A stretch of 64,000 nt of DNA from the NCBI RefSeq assembly GCF_900130005.1, contig NZ_FQXP01000006.1:265143-329142 (forward strand), in the 5' to 3' direction. A program made the translations under genes and the position numbers. The notes below the pieces were generated by a model. The model did no database searches. It saw only the letters and a list, made by a program, of their open reading frames with translations, and was not told the origin of the DNA. This stretch comes from Clostridium collagenovorans DSM 3089. Its GTDB lineage: Bacteria > Bacillota > Clostridia > Clostridiales > Clostridiaceae. Each line of letters begins with the position of its first letter. Position 1 is the stretch's first letter. Below, in pieces: positions 63,554-64,000 of the stretch.

Positions 63554-64000
63554 CTATTTGAAGAATCTGTTTAATAAACCGTTGAAAGCTGAACCGTGTC
63601 TAGCTTCATCTTTACACATTTCATGTACTGTGTCATGGATAGCATCTAAGCCTAATTGTTTAGCTAATGTAGCTAAATCTTTTTTACCTTGACAAGCACC
63701 GTGCTCAGCATCTACTCTAGCTTGTAAGTTAGCTTTTGTATCAGCAGCTACAACCTCACCTAATAATTCAGCGAATTTAGCAGCGTGTTCAGCTTCTTCC
63801 CAAGCTATTCTCTTGTAAGCTTCAGCAACTTCTGGGTATCCTTCTCTATCAGCTTGTCTACTCATTGCTAAGTACATTCCAACTTCTGTACACTCGCCCA
63901 TGAAGTTAGCATTTAATCCTTCAAGGATTCTTGGATCTACATCTTTAGCTATTCCTACTCTGTGCTCATCAGCCCAAGCTAATCCTTCAGTTTTTTCTAT
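63554..64000 (-). CDS. Rubrerythrin, reverse-type (N-terminus outside the window)
   Basis: The frame stays open to the window edge, so 148 C-terminal residues are visible. The first 33 (LAWADEHRVGIAKDVDPRI and onward) lie before the first in-window ATG. The ferritin-like diiron domain shows ANFMGECTEVGMYLAMSRQA, AWEEAEHAAKFAELLGE and HEMCKDEARHGSAFNGLL, with the Glu/His ligands. The chain ends without a C-terminal rubredoxin. This fits the clostridial reverse rubrerythrins, which carry the rubredoxin at the N-terminus and reduce peroxide and oxygen with NADH-derived electrons. Codon use is more G+C-rich than its neighbours, as in highly expressed genes. Confidence 0.9.
   Translation of the reverse strand: MEKTEGLAWADEHRVGIAKDVDPRILEGLNANFMGECTEVGMYLAMSRQADREGYPEVAEAYKRIAWEEAEHAAKFAELLGEVVAADTKANLQARVDAEHGACQGKKDLATLAKQLGLDAIHDTVHEMCKDEARHGSAFNGLLNRFFK

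Overview
The window is chromosomal DNA from a low-GC, spore-forming, anaerobic Firmicute. The best fit is Clostridium sensu stricto (cluster I, the C. perfringens / C. baratii neighbourhood). The evidence is the strong A+T bias in intergenic DNA and codon choice (AGA, TTA and ATA dominate), the very strong purine-rich ribosome binding sites, the sporulation-type genes (YtvI-like, WhiA, a GerS-like lipoprotein), a rubrerythrin, and the absence of respiratory genes. No rRNA, tRNA, CRISPR array, prophage or intact insertion sequence was seen. I do not claim a species.

Layout. 1-10.9 kb is a loose set of single genes: the end of birA, a membrane-anchored serine hydrolase whose Shine-Dalgarno lies in a hairpin, two alpha/beta hydrolases on the minus strand, a tandem pair of paralogous lipoproteins, an MFS transporter, a TetR regulator followed by DegV, and a YtvI-like permease. 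11.3-18.8 kb holds addBA (double-strand break repair), preceded by a possible leader peptide. 19-24.2 kb has a BrkB/YihY protein and the moxR - DUF58 - membrane protein operon. 24.6-30.2 kb has a small DUF6514-like protein, acpS, the NAD(P)H-hydrate repair enzyme, a GerS-like lipoprotein, alr and a MazEF (EndoAI/EndoA) pair with its own consensus promoter. 30.7-32.5 kb is a split transketolase.

33.4-42.8 kb carries ftsEX, a carboxy-terminal processing protease, a PDZ membrane protein and uvrBA. This neighbourhood resembles the Bacillus subtilis ftsEX - ctpB - minJ - uvrBA region and suggests a MinJ-like role for the PDZ protein. 42.9-46.0 kb is an FHA - RodA/FtsW - penicillin-binding protein operon. 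46.1-49.8 kb, on the minus strand, encodes a 1220-residue LPKTG surface protein. It combines three repeats resembling the Shr haemoglobin-interacting domain, an Ig-like segment, a NEAT-like domain, an EF-hand-like loop and leucine-rich repeats, so it is a candidate haem/haemoglobin capture protein.

50.6-54.2 kb is pyruvate carboxylase with a clear promoter. Its biotin would be attached by the birA product at the left edge. 54.6-62.5 kb has a YdjM-like membrane protein overlapping uvrC, a PHP-domain phosphatase, murB and the conserved rapZ - yvcK - whiA cluster, in which YvcK has an extra membrane-spanning N-terminus. The right edge has a 51-residue small protein and the C-terminal part of a rubrerythrin, both on the minus strand.

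Most of the window is core chromosome. The best candidates for new biology are regulatory or architectural: the hairpin-buried ribosome binding site at 1141-1186, the leader ORF before addB, the haem-capture surface protein, the PDZ/MinJ-like protein, the cysteine-nucleophile hydrolase pair and the membrane-tethered YvcK. Nothing here clearly looks like a new defence or mobile system.
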